From Pseudomonas sp. (lineage in GTDB: Bacteria > Pseudomonadota > Gammaproteobacteria > Pseudomonadales > Pseudomonadaceae), in contig NZ_JAUXMX010000027.1 of assembly GCF_030683065.1 (NCBI RefSeq), forward strand, positions 35,813-99,812: 64,000 bases of DNA. The letters are read 5' to 3'. The position numbers and the translations under genes are program-made. This document shows, in pieces, positions 32,882-41,380 of the stretch. The notes beneath the pieces are model-generated. The model searched no databases, was not told the origin of the DNA, and was given only the letters and a program-made list of their open reading frames with translations. Position 1 is the first letter of the stretch; each line of letters begins with the position of its first letter.

Positions 32882-34795
32882 TCAGCCTTCGAGTTCGGCC
32901 CAACGCTCGAGCAGTTTATCCAGTTCATGCTGCAAGCTTTGCAAACGGGCCAGCACCTCGGCACTTTTTTCTGCGGATTGCTGATAAAAAGCCGGGCCAC
33001 TGATCTCCGTTTCCTGTGCAGCTATCTGCACCTCGAGCGCATCGATCTGCGCAGGCAGTGCCTCCAACTCGCGCTGCACCTTGTAACTGAGCTTCTTCTT
33101 GGCGAGCGGAGCTGCCTCAGGTGCAGGTGCAGGCGCGGTTTCGACGATGGCGGACGCCAATTCGGCCTTGCCGGTCTTGGTTTCACCGACCCCGAGCAAG
33201 CGTGGCGAACCGCCCTGGCGCAACCAGTCCTGATAGCCACCCACGTATTCACGAACCTTGCCTTCGCCTTCGAAGACCAGGGTGCTGGTGACCACGTTAT
33301 CGAGGAATGCCCGGTCGTGGCTGACCATCAGCACGGTGCCCTTGAACGTCAGCAGCACCTCTTCGAGCAACTCGAGGGTTTCCACATCAAGGTCGTTAGT
33401 CGGTTCGTCGAGCACCAGCAAGTTAGCCGGCTTGCTGAACAGCTTGGCCAGCAGCAGGCGCGCACGCTCACCACCCGACAACGCCTTGACCGGTGTACGG
33501 GCACGCTGCGGGCTGAACAGGAAGTCGCCCAGGTAACTCAGCACATGCCGGCTTTGCCCATCGATATCGATAAAGTCGCGGCCTTCGGCGACGTTGTCGA
33601 TGACGGTTTTTTCCAGGTCAAGCTGATGGCGCAGCTGATCGAAATAAGCCACGTCGATGCGCGTGCCTTCCTTGACGCTGCCGCTGCTCGGCTGCAAGCC
33701 ACCTAGCATCAGTTTCAGCAAGGTGGTTTTGCCAGTACCGTTGGCGCCAAGCAGACCGATACGGTCCTCGCGCTGCAGGACCATGGAGAAGTCCTTGATC
33801 AGGAACGGCCCACCCGGATGGGCGAAACTGACGTTATCCAGCACCATCACCTGCTTGCCCGATTTGTCGGCGGTATCCAGCAGGATATTGGCTTTGCCAG
33901 TGCGCTCACGACGCTCACTGCGCTCGACCCGCAAAGCCTTCAACGCCCGCACACGCCCTTCGTTGCGCGTACGACGGGCCTTGATGCCTTGGCGAATCCA
34001 CACTTCTTCCTGGGCCAGACGCTTGTCGAACAGGGCGTTGGCCACCTCTTCGGCGGCCAGCGTGGCTTCTTTGTGCACCAGGAAGCTGGCGTAGTCACCA
34101 TCCCAGTCGATCAGGCCGCCGCGATCCAGTTCAAGAATGCGCGTGGCCAGGTTTTGCAGGAAGGAGCGGTCGTGGGTAATGAACAGCACGGCGCCGTTAA
34201 AGCCCAGCAGCGCTTCTTCCAGCCAGGCAATGGCGCCGATGTCGAGGTGGTTGGTCGGTTCGTCGAGCAACAGCAGGTCCGGCTCAGAGACCAGCGCTTG
34301 GGCCAACAGCACCCGCCGACGCCAACCGCCGGACAGCTCGGCCAGGGTCTTGTCGGCCGGCAACTGCAAGCGACTCAAGGTGCTGTCGACCAGTTGTTGC
34401 AGGCGCCAGCCGTCACGGGCCTCAAGGTCCTGCTGAACATGCATGAGCTTGTCCAGATCAGCATCGGTGACGATGTTCTGGCTCAGGTGGTGATACTGCG
34501 CAAGCAGTTCGCCAACGCCGTCCAGGCCTTGGGAAACCACATCGAAAACTGTCCGCCCGTCGGCAACTGGCAGTTCTTGCGGCAACTCGCCGATCTTCAG
34601 CCCCGGTGCACGCCAGACTGAGCCTTCGTCGGGCTTCTGATCACCCTTGACCAGTTTCAACATGCTCGACTTGCCGGTGCCATTGCGGCCGATAATGCAC
34701 GCCCGCTCGCCACGCGCAATCTGCCAAGACACCTTGTCCAGCAGCGGCATGGCGCCGTAGGCCAGGGAAACATCGGTGAACTTGAGCAGGGTCAT
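32882..34795 (-). CDS. ABC-F ATPase (Uup-like)
   Basis: A 637-residue protein with two ABC ATPase domains in one chain and no membrane domain, so it belongs to the ABC-F group that acts on ribosomes or DNA rather than in transport. Walker A motifs are GRNGTGKSS and GANGTGKTT, signatures LSGGWRRRV and LSGGERARL, and Walker B LLLDEPTNHLD and LVLDEPTNDLD. A coiled C-terminal extension of about 80 residues is typical of Uup, which suppresses transposon excision in E. coli. GAGG lies six bases before the ATG at 34795. Confidence 0.93.
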   Translation of the reverse strand: MTLLKFTDVSLAYGAMPLLDKVSWQIARGERACIIGRNGTGKSSMLKLVKGDQKPDEGSVWRAPGLKIGELPQELPVADGRTVFDVVSQGLDGVGELLAQYHHLSQNIVTDADLDKLMHVQQDLEARDGWRLQQLVDSTLSRLQLPADKTLAELSGGWRRRVLLAQALVSEPDLLLLDEPTNHLDIGAIAWLEEALLGFNGAVLFITHDRSFLQNLATRILELDRGGLIDWDGDYASFLVHKEATLAAEEVANALFDKRLAQEEVWIRQGIKARRTRNEGRVRALKALRVERSERRERTGKANILLDTADKSGKQVMVLDNVSFAHPGGPFLIKDFSMVLQREDRIGLLGANGTGKTTLLKLMLGGLQPSSGSVKEGTRIDVAYFDQLRHQLDLEKTVIDNVAEGRDFIDIDGQSRHVLSYLGDFLFSPQRARTPVKALSGGERARLLLAKLFSKPANLLVLDEPTNDLDVETLELLEEVLLTFKGTVLMVSHDRAFLDNVVTSTLVFEGEGKVREYVGGYQDWLRQGGSPRLLGVGETKTGKAELASAIVETAPAPAPEAAPLAKKKLSYKVQRELEALPAQIDALEVQIAAQETEISGPAFYQQSAEKSAEVLARLQSLQHELDKLLERWAELEG

Positions 34796-35115
34796 GGCAC
34801 GCCTCGAAAATACAGCGCCGGGTAAACAAGCAGGCAACGACTGCGAATGCGCAAGAAATGAAGCACAAAATGCACACTACAGCCCTGCCCTGCGAATGTT
34901 TAGCAGCGCAAAAAACTTGTTTGCCGAGGCCCGCAGGCTCCGACAAAAAACTGGGCGCGCATTCTAACCGAGATGAGCATCGAGTTTGCGGGCATTTTTC
35001 ATTAAGGCGCCAGTCGGCAGTGGCGCTTTTACCTACCCCCGGCAAAAGGCTAAGCTAGATGCATAAAGCGCTGGCTATGCCCGCAGCTCCTCTCATTTGC
35101 TTACCCGGAAGTGCC
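34796..35115. other. intergenic region before slt
   Basis: A 320-base gap between the divergent ABC-F and slt genes. A small hairpin, GCGCCA...TGGCGC followed by TTTT, lies at 35007-35030 on the plus strand and could be a weak attenuator before slt. No clear promoter or gene could be assigned. Confidence 0.3.
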
Positions 35116-37041
35116 ATGCACGGTCGCCTGCTTCGCTTGTTCTCCTGCTTGATCCTCTCTGTCGTGACGACTACAGCGGCTCAGGCCGCCAGCTTGGCAC
35201 AGCAGCGTCAGTACTACGACGAGGCAAAAGCTGCCCTGGCCAAAGGCGACAAAGGCCCTTATCAGCGTTACGCCAACGCCTTGCGTGATTACCCGCTGGA
35301 GCCGCACCTGGCCTATGAGGAACTCACCGCCCGGCTCAAATGGGCGAGCAATGACGAGATCGAAAAATTCCTGGCCGAGCATGGCGATCTGCCGCAAGCA
35401 AGCTGGATGAAGCTGCGCTGGCTACGCTGGCTGGCCGAACGTGGCGAGTGGCAAACCTTCATCAACTACTATGATCCTGCACTGAACTTCACCGAACTGG
35501 ACTGCCTCTACGGTCAATACCAACTCAGCCATGGCATGCTTGCCGAGGGCTTTGTCACCGCCGAGAAGCTTTGGCTGGTTGGTAAGTCGCAGCCCAATGC
35601 CTGCGACCGCCTGTTCGAGCAATGGGCCGCCAAGGGCAAACTAACCGAAGACATGCGCTGGAAGCGCGCCAAGCTGGCCGCTGAAACCCGTAACTATGGC
35701 CTGGCCAGCTACCTGATCAAGGGACTACCAACCCTTGGCAACCACGGCAAGCTGCTGCTGGACGTCGCGCAGAACCCACAACTTCTTAGCCAGACCGGGC
35801 GTTTCGGCGCCAACGATCAGGCCATGGCCGATGTAGTAGGCCTCGGCTTGCGCCGTTTGGCCCGCCAGGACCCGGAGAAGGCCCTGACGCTGCTCGATAG
35901 TTATGCCCAGCGCATGAAGTTTTCCAGTGACGAGCAAGTCGCCATTGCCCGTGAGATCGGCCTGACCCTGGCAAAACGCTTCGACGCCCGCGCACTCAAG
36001 GTAATGGCGCAGTACGACCCGCAACTGCGCGACAACACCGTCAGCGAATGGCGAGCACGCTTGCTACTGCGCCTCGGGCGCTGGGACGACGCACACCAGT
36101 TGACCCGGCAAATGCCCGCAGAGCTAGGCCAGACCAACCGCTGGCGCTACTGGCAGGCGCGCAGCCTGCAGTTGGCCCAGCCCAACAGCCAGGTACCGCA
36201 AACCCTTTACCAAGGCCTGGCCAAGGAACGTGACTTCTACGGTTTCATGGCCGCCGACCAGGTCAAGGCGCCTTACCAGCTGAACAACAAACCGCTGCAG
36301 CTTTCTCCCAAGACCCTGCAGAAAGTACGCAACGCCGCCGGCATTCGCCGGGCCATGGAATTCCACGACCGCGGCCAGATCGTCGATGGCCGCCGCGAGT
36401 GGTATCACGTCAGCCGCCTGTTCAGTCGTGATGAGCTGGTTGCCCAGGCGCGCCTGGCGTACGACATGGAGTGGTACTTCCCGGCGATTCGCACCATCAG
36501 CCAGGCGCAGTACTGGGACGACCTGGACATACGCTTCCCCATGGCCCACCGCGAACCGCTGACCATTGAGTCGAAGAAGCGCGGCCTGCACTCCAGCTGG
36601 GTATTCGCCATCACCCGCCAGGAAAGCGCGTTCATGGCCGACGCCAAGTCGCCGGTCGGAGCCATGGGCCTGATGCAGGTGATGCCGGCGACCGCCAAGG
36701 AGACCGCACGCAGATTCGGCATCCCGCTGAGCAATCCGAACAATACCCTGCTACCGAGCGTGAACATCCAGCTCGGCACAGCCTACCTGAGCCAGGTTTA
36801 CGGCCAGTTCAACGGTAACCGGGTGCTCGCCTCTGCTGCTTACAACGCCGGGCCCGGCCGGGTACGCCAGTGGTTGCGCGGTGCTGATCACCTGGCCTAT
36901 GACGTGTGGATCGAGAACATTCCGTTCGACGAAACCCGCCAGTACGTGCAAAACGTGCTGTCTTATTCGGTGATCTACGGACAGAAACTCAATGCTCCGC
37001 AGCCACTGATTGCCTGGCACGAGCGCTACTTCGACCAGTAA
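35116..37041 (+). CDS. slt: soluble lytic murein transglycosylase
   Basis: A 641-residue periplasmic enzyme of the Slt70 type that cleaves glycan strands to 1,6-anhydromuropeptides. The signal peptide starts at MHGRLLRLFSCLIL and ends AQA, which is why the ATG at 35116 is preferred to 35059. A large helical superhelix domain forms most of the protein. The C-terminal catalytic domain has E503 in TRQESAF, then GAMGLMQVMPATA and ASAAYNAGPGRVRQWL. The products feed NagZ, whose gene also lies in this window. Confidence 0.95.
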   Translation: MHGRLLRLFSCLILSVVTTTAAQAASLAQQRQYYDEAKAALAKGDKGPYQRYANALRDYPLEPHLAYEELTARLKWASNDEIEKFLAEHGDLPQASWMKLRWLRWLAERGEWQTFINYYDPALNFTELDCLYGQYQLSHGMLAEGFVTAEKLWLVGKSQPNACDRLFEQWAAKGKLTEDMRWKRAKLAAETRNYGLASYLIKGLPTLGNHGKLLLDVAQNPQLLSQTGRFGANDQAMADVVGLGLRRLARQDPEKALTLLDSYAQRMKFSSDEQVAIAREIGLTLAKRFDARALKVMAQYDPQLRDNTVSEWRARLLLRLGRWDDAHQLTRQMPAELGQTNRWRYWQARSLQLAQPNSQVPQTLYQGLAKERDFYGFMAADQVKAPYQLNNKPLQLSPKTLQKVRNAAGIRRAMEFHDRGQIVDGRREWYHVSRLFSRDELVAQARLAYDMEWYFPAIRTISQAQYWDDLDIRFPMAHREPLTIESKKRGLHSSWVFAITRQESAFMADAKSPVGAMGLMQVMPATAKETARRFGIPLSNPNNTLLPSVNIQLGTAYLSQVYGQFNGNRVLASAAYNAGPGRVRQWLRGADHLAYDVWIENIPFDETRQYVQNVLSYSVIYGQKLNAPQPLIAWHERYFDQ

Positions 37042-37052
37042 CCGCGAACACT

Positions 37053-37081
37053 GCACGCTCAACAGCTGATGTTGAGCGTGC
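37053..37081. terminator. 12-base-pair hairpin between convergent slt and MOSC genes
   Basis: GCACGCTCAACA pairs perfectly with TGTTGAGCGTGC around a five-base loop. It separates convergent genes and has no T-run. Confidence 0.55.
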
Positions 37082-37091
37082 ATAACACGCC

Positions 37092-37898
37092 CTACTCAAG
37101 CACCTGCACAGGCATATCCAGACGCACGAAACCCTCGCTGCAGGCAATCAGGTTCTGCCCGAAATACACCTCGCCATTAGATTCACGATAGGTTTTCAAC
37201 GTCGTCAGCGGCTCACGATCACTGCAGCGCTCGCCCGTCTGCGGGTCGAGGGTTGTCATGATGCAGCGCGAGCAGCCCTTGACCACACGGAACTCCATCT
37301 CACCGATGCGAATACGCTTCCAGCTGTCCTCGGCATAGGCTTTGCTGCCCGCGACCACCAGGTTGGGACGAAAACGCAACATCGATAGCGGCCGACCAAC
37401 CCGCGCCGACAAATCGTCCAGCGACGCCTGACCGATCAACAGCAAAGGGAAGCCATCGGCAAACGCCACCTTATCGCCTGCGTCGGCATAGGCCGTATCG
37501 ACCTGCCGTGCGCGCGGCTCCGACACCTGCACCAGCCGGCAGGCGCGGCCGAGAAACTGGCTTAGCCACTGCGCGGCCTGATCACCGGCATCCGGCACGT
37601 GCAGACTGTCACGCCAGATGGTCACGCTACGCAGTAGCGCATGCTCATGTGGTACCGCCACCTGCAGATCAGCCATACCCGGCGCACTCAGCTGCAGGTG
37701 CATGCTACCCAGCCAGCGCGCCTGCAATTGAGTCATCTGCGCCAACAAACGCTGGGTAAGGAAGCGTCCCGTTTCTGCATCGACTACCATCCAGCGACGA
37801 TCACCCTGCACGCCCAAGGCGTCCAGCACCGTTTCACACAAAACCTCGCCTGCCGCTGACTTCAGTGGATAACGATACAACCCGGAGAGATGCAGCAT
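37092..37898 (-). CDS. MOSC domain protein (YcbX-like)
   Basis: A 268-residue protein with the MOSC N-terminal beta-barrel (HLSGLYRYPLKSAAGEVL) and a MOSC domain (FRPNLVVAGSKAYAEDSWKRI, then the cysteine in KGCSRCIMTTLDPQTGE), which holds the molybdenum cofactor in this family. YcbX uses it to reduce N-hydroxylated compounds. The 2Fe-2S domain of full-length YcbX is absent, so it would need a separate electron partner. Its ATG overlaps the divergent DUF1499 ATG by two bases. Confidence 0.87.
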   Translation of the reverse strand: MLHLSGLYRYPLKSAAGEVLCETVLDALGVQGDRRWMVVDAETGRFLTQRLLAQMTQLQARWLGSMHLQLSAPGMADLQVAVPHEHALLRSVTIWRDSLHVPDAGDQAAQWLSQFLGRACRLVQVSEPRARQVDTAYADAGDKVAFADGFPLLLIGQASLDDLSARVGRPLSMLRFRPNLVVAGSKAYAEDSWKRIRIGEMEFRVVKGCSRCIMTTLDPQTGERCSDREPLTTLKTYRESNGEVYFGQNLIACSEGFVRLDMPVQVLE

Positions 37899-38376
37899 GA
37901 ACCCAACTTCCCTTTGGCAAAAGGCACTTATACGAGTAACGCGCGGCACTCACAAGCCTGCATTAGCCGTGCCTCTGGTGATAGTGCTTAGCGCCTGCAG
38001 CGGCAGCCCACCGGATAATCTGGGCATCCATGACGGCCGCCTGGCAGCTTGCCCGGAGTCACCGAACTGCGTTAACAGCCAGGCCAGCGATGCACAACAC
38101 ACGATTGAACCTCTCGCGCTCAAAGGCTCCCCAGAACAAACTCAGGCACGCCTAAAAGAGCTACTCAGCGATGAACCACGCGTGCGTCTACTGGACGAAA
38201 AACCGGGTTATCTGCGCGCGGAGTTCAGCAGCAAGCTGATGCGCTTTGTCGACGATGTGGAATTTATGATCGGCACAACCCAAGTGGATGTGCGTTCGGC
38301 GTCACGTCTTGGCTACGCGGACTTTGACGTCAACCGCGAACGCATTGAGCAGCTGCGACAACACCTGGCCGAGTAG
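37897..38376 (+). CDS. DUF1499 family lipoprotein
   Basis: A 159-residue protein with an N-terminal signal and lipobox-like LSAC, then the DUF1499 signature LAACPESPNCVNSQASDAQH and the later segment LMRFVDDVEFMI...VDVRSASRLGYADFDVNRERIE, typical of this family. It is probably a lipid-anchored envelope protein. The gene is divergent from the MOSC gene, with start codons overlapping by two bases. GGAG lies nine bases before the ATG. Function unknown. Confidence 0.85.
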   Translation: MNPTSLWQKALIRVTRGTHKPALAVPLVIVLSACSGSPPDNLGIHDGRLAACPESPNCVNSQASDAQHTIEPLALKGSPEQTQARLKELLSDEPRVRLLDEKPGYLRAEFSSKLMRFVDDVEFMIGTTQVDVRSASRLGYADFDVNRERIEQLRQHLAE

Positions 38377-38448
38377 TGCCTGGGCAACACGACTCGGCTT
38401 ACACCCTTGCAGCAGTTAACGAGCACATGGACATGTTAAATCTGGCCG

Positions 38449-39384
38449 CTACTCGTGGGGGTGCAACAGGGTCAAACGTTCGTGCACCACGTCAACGAGC
38501 TTGTCCGGCTGGAACTTGGAGAGAAAGTTGTTGCACCCAACTTTCTTCACCATCGCCTCATTGAAGCTGCCGGACAGCGAGGTGTGCAATACCACGTACA
38601 AATCCTTGAGGCGCGGGTCGTTACGAATTTCGGTGGTCAGGCGATAGCCGTCCATCTCAGGCATTTCCGCATCGGTAATCACCATCAACAGTTTTTCATG
38701 CACATCGACACCGTCGTCGGCCCAGCTTTTTAGCAAATTCAAGGCACGCAGACCGTCGCTGGCTGCATGGCAGCGTATATCCAGCTGCGCCATGGTGCCC
38801 TTGAGCTGAGCCATGGCCACGTTGGAGTCATCCACCAGCAACACCTCACGCCCCCGGGCGTATTCCAACAGCGGGGCAGCGAGTTTCTCCGGAGAAACCT
38901 TGGTGCTCATCGGCGTGATTTCCGCCAACACTTTTTCGACGTCGATCACTTCGACGATTTTGTCTTCGACCTTGGTAATCGCGGTCAAATAATGCTGACG
39001 CCCGGCCCCGTTGGGCGGTGGCAGGATGGATTCCCAGTTGAGATTGAGAATGCGCTCGACCCCACCAACCAGGAACGCCTGTACCGAGCGGTTGTACTCG
39101 GTAACGATGATGGTGCTGCGCTCATCCGGCACGATAGGGCGCATGCCAATGGCCTGAGACAGATCAATCACCGGCAAGGTCTGCCCGCGCAGGTTGACCA
39201 CCCCACAGACAAACCGATGGCGCTGTGGCATCAGCGTAAGCTTGGGCATCTGCAGGACTTCCTGCACCTTGAAGACATTGATCGCGAACAGCTGTTGGCC
39301 AGCCAGACGAAACATCAGGATTTCCAGGCGATTCTCGCCCACCAGTTGGGTGCGTTGATCTACCGAGTCGAGAATGCCAGCCAT
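38449..39384 (-). CDS. cheV: chemotaxis coupling protein CheV
   Basis: A 311-residue protein with an N-terminal CheW-like domain (LAGQQLFAINVFKVQEVLQM through CGVVNLRGQTLPVIDLSQAIG), which couples receptors to CheA, and a C-terminal receiver domain (LLVDDSNVAMAQL, phospho-acceptor Asp in VITDAEMPEMDGYRL, and KVGCNNFLSKFQPDKL). Length and domain order are those of CheV. GGAG lies six bases before the ATG at 39384. No other chemotaxis gene is nearby, so it is likely one of several cheV copies. Confidence 0.93.
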   Translation of the reverse strand: MAGILDSVDQRTQLVGENRLEILMFRLAGQQLFAINVFKVQEVLQMPKLTLMPQRHRFVCGVVNLRGQTLPVIDLSQAIGMRPIVPDERSTIIVTEYNRSVQAFLVGGVERILNLNWESILPPPNGAGRQHYLTAITKVEDKIVEVIDVEKVLAEITPMSTKVSPEKLAAPLLEYARGREVLLVDDSNVAMAQLKGTMAQLDIRCHAASDGLRALNLLKSWADDGVDVHEKLLMVITDAEMPEMDGYRLTTEIRNDPRLKDLYVVLHTSLSGSFNEAMVKKVGCNNFLSKFQPDKLVDVVHERLTLLHPHE

Positions 39385-39483
39385 TGTGCGCTCCAAATTG
39401 TTTTATCAAGTGCAGTTATAGCAAGGGTATCGGCAAGGAGCGACAACGCTGAAGCCGACTTACGCCATCTTGCACCAGCCAGC

Positions 39484-39687
39484 TTAACCGTACCAGCCAA
39501 GTGCTTTCAGCATCACTGGAGCAGCAGCGGTGAATCCACCGGCAAACGCATCCGCAGCGCATTGTGCGGCGCGCCAATAACGCCCACTCATCATATAGCC
39601 CATCCCGAGCAGCATACCCACTCGCCCGACTCCATAGCGGGCAAGAAAGTGCGCAACGGCAAGCCATGCATCGGCGATATCGCGCAC
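39484..39687 (-). CDS. small hypothetical protein downstream of the FGGY kinase
   Basis: A 67-residue ORF with GTG start, seven bases after the kinase stop codon and on the same strand, with AGG upstream. The protein is alanine- and glycine-rich with hydrophobic stretches (GRVGMLLGMGYMMSG, ADAFAGGFTAAAPVM) and may be a small membrane protein. I do not recognise it. It could be a real operon member or chance; its position right after the kinase is the main support. Confidence 0.45.
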   Translation of the reverse strand: MRDIADAWLAVAHFLARYGVGRVGMLLGMGYMMSGRYWRAAQCAADAFAGGFTAAAPVMLKALGWYG

Positions 39688-39694
39688 AGCAGGC

Positions 39695-41254
39695 CTACGC
39701 CGGGTAACCGGTAATCTTGCGAATGCTCAGGTACAGCGGTTTGAGCTGCTGGTACATACGCAGGTAGACCTGGCGATATAGCTGCTCGTAGATCCGTTGC
39801 GCCGCCGGGTCAGGCTGGAATACCTGACCAACCCGGGTCATGGCCGCAAGGGCGCTGGGAAAATCCGGGTGCAGGCCAAGGCCTACCGCACAGTCGATGG
39901 CCGCCCCCAGGCCGGAGGTTTCGTAGACATGCGGGCGCTCGGCCGGCAGGCCAAAGATATCGGCAGTCAACTGCATGGCCGCATCGCTCTGCGAGCCGCC
40001 ACCGGAGACACGGAGTCGGGTGATTTTTGTCCCCGAGCGCTGCTCGATGCGCTCCTTGCCCTGGCGCAGCGCATAGGCCAGGCCTTCGAGAATGGCCCGG
40101 TAAATATGCGCACGGGTGTGCACATCGCCGAAGCCGATGATCGAGCCCTTGGCCTCCAGGCCCGGTTCACGGACGCCCGGCGACCAGTAGGGTTGCAGCA
40201 TCAGGCCCATGGAGCCAGCCGGCACGGCATTCACCAACTCGTCGAACAGCACTTCGGGCTCGACGCCCAGCTCCCGGGCCCGCTGCATTTCGCGCTGGCC
40301 GAACTGCTGCTTAAACCAGCTGACCATCCAGAAGCCGCGGTAGATCATCACCTCGGTGTTGAAGTGAGCGGGAAGCGCCGCTGGGTATGGCGGGACCAGC
40401 CTGATGGTTTCCAGGTAGCTGCGCCGCGTGGTGTTGATGGTCGCGGTGGTGCCGTAGGACAGGCAGGCAACATGCGGTTCGAGCACACCCGCACCGAGCA
40501 CTTCACAGGCCTTGTCGGCACCGGCGGCGATCAACGGTAAACCCTCCGGAATACCGGTGTGGCGACTGGCCGCGGCGCTGATGCTGCCGAGCTGCTCACC
40601 CGGCTTGTAGAGCTCCGGCAACTGCTCGCGGCGCACCGCGATGGCCTGCCACTTCCAGTCGCGCGGCGCGGCCCACTTTAGGCGTTTGAAATCGAACGGC
40701 AGGTAGCCGACGCAGCAGGCCAGTGAATCGACGAAGCGCCCGCACAGGCGATGACTGAGAAACCCGGAGAGCAGCAGGACTTTGTCGGTTTGCGCGTAGA
40801 TCTCTGGCTGGTTCTGCGCGACCCAGTTGACCTCGGCCTGAGCGCGGAAATGATCGACTGCCGCCTGCGCGCCGAGCAACTTAAACAGCCAGCCCCAGGG
40901 CCCCTTGATCCTGCCGCGCACCTCAGCCTGGCGCTGATCGAGCCAGAGAATCGCAGGGCGCAGCGGCTGGCCCAACGCATCGACATGGATCAGCGTGCCG
41001 CGCTGGGTGGTCAAGGCCACGCCCTTGATCAGTCGGCGGTCGATATCTACCGACGCCCACAGCCGCTGGCAGGCCTCACCCAGGCTGGCCCAGAAATACT
41101 CCGGGTCCTGCTCGGCCCAGCCGGGCTGAGTGGAGTAATAGGCCTCAAGCTCCACCTTGCCCTTGCCGAGCAGATTGCCCTGCAGGTCGAACAACAACGC
41201 ACGCACGCTCTGGGTGCCGTTATCGATGGCCAGCACGTAGCTTTTTTCGCTCAA
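39695..41254 (-). CDS. FGGY-family carbohydrate/glycerol kinase
   Basis: A 519-residue ATP-dependent sugar or polyol kinase. The N-terminal phosphate loop region is YVLAIDNGTQSVRALLFD, the second ATP motif is CLSYGTTATINTT, and the C-terminal ADP motif is LRVSGGGSQSDAAMQL. It is not close enough by eye to standard GlpK to name. The start is TTG at 41254, with AAGGA seven bases upstream and no nearby ATG. It lies downstream of the GlpD-like and AGPS-like genes, across a REP pair, so the substrate is probably a glycerol-like compound. Confidence 0.9.
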   Translation of the reverse strand: MSEKSYVLAIDNGTQSVRALLFDLQGNLLGKGKVELEAYYSTQPGWAEQDPEYFWASLGEACQRLWASVDIDRRLIKGVALTTQRGTLIHVDALGQPLRPAILWLDQRQAEVRGRIKGPWGWLFKLLGAQAAVDHFRAQAEVNWVAQNQPEIYAQTDKVLLLSGFLSHRLCGRFVDSLACCVGYLPFDFKRLKWAAPRDWKWQAIAVRREQLPELYKPGEQLGSISAAASRHTGIPEGLPLIAAGADKACEVLGAGVLEPHVACLSYGTTATINTTRRSYLETIRLVPPYPAALPAHFNTEVMIYRGFWMVSWFKQQFGQREMQRARELGVEPEVLFDELVNAVPAGSMGLMLQPYWSPGVREPGLEAKGSIIGFGDVHTRAHIYRAILEGLAYALRQGKERIEQRSGTKITRLRVSGGGSQSDAAMQLTADIFGLPAERPHVYETSGLGAAIDCAVGLGLHPDFPSALAAMTRVGQVFQPDPAAQRIYEQLYRQVYLRMYQQLKPLYLSIRKITGYPA

Positions 41255-41294
41255 GGCAGAGTCCTTCTTGTTATTCGCTGCAGCTTATTTGCTC

Positions 41295-41380
41295 GATGGG
41301 TATCGCTGCGCTCCACCCATCCTACGGTCTAAGGTCGAGCGCGTGCTTTGTAGGATGAGTTGAGCAACGCGATACCCATC
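41295..41380. repeat. REP-type palindromic repeat pair
   Basis: GATGGGTATCGC...CATCCTACG (41295-41326) and TAGGATGAGTT...GATACCCATC (41351-41380) are inverted copies of one element. The second includes the TGA stop of the preceding dehydrogenase gene. Confidence 0.75.
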
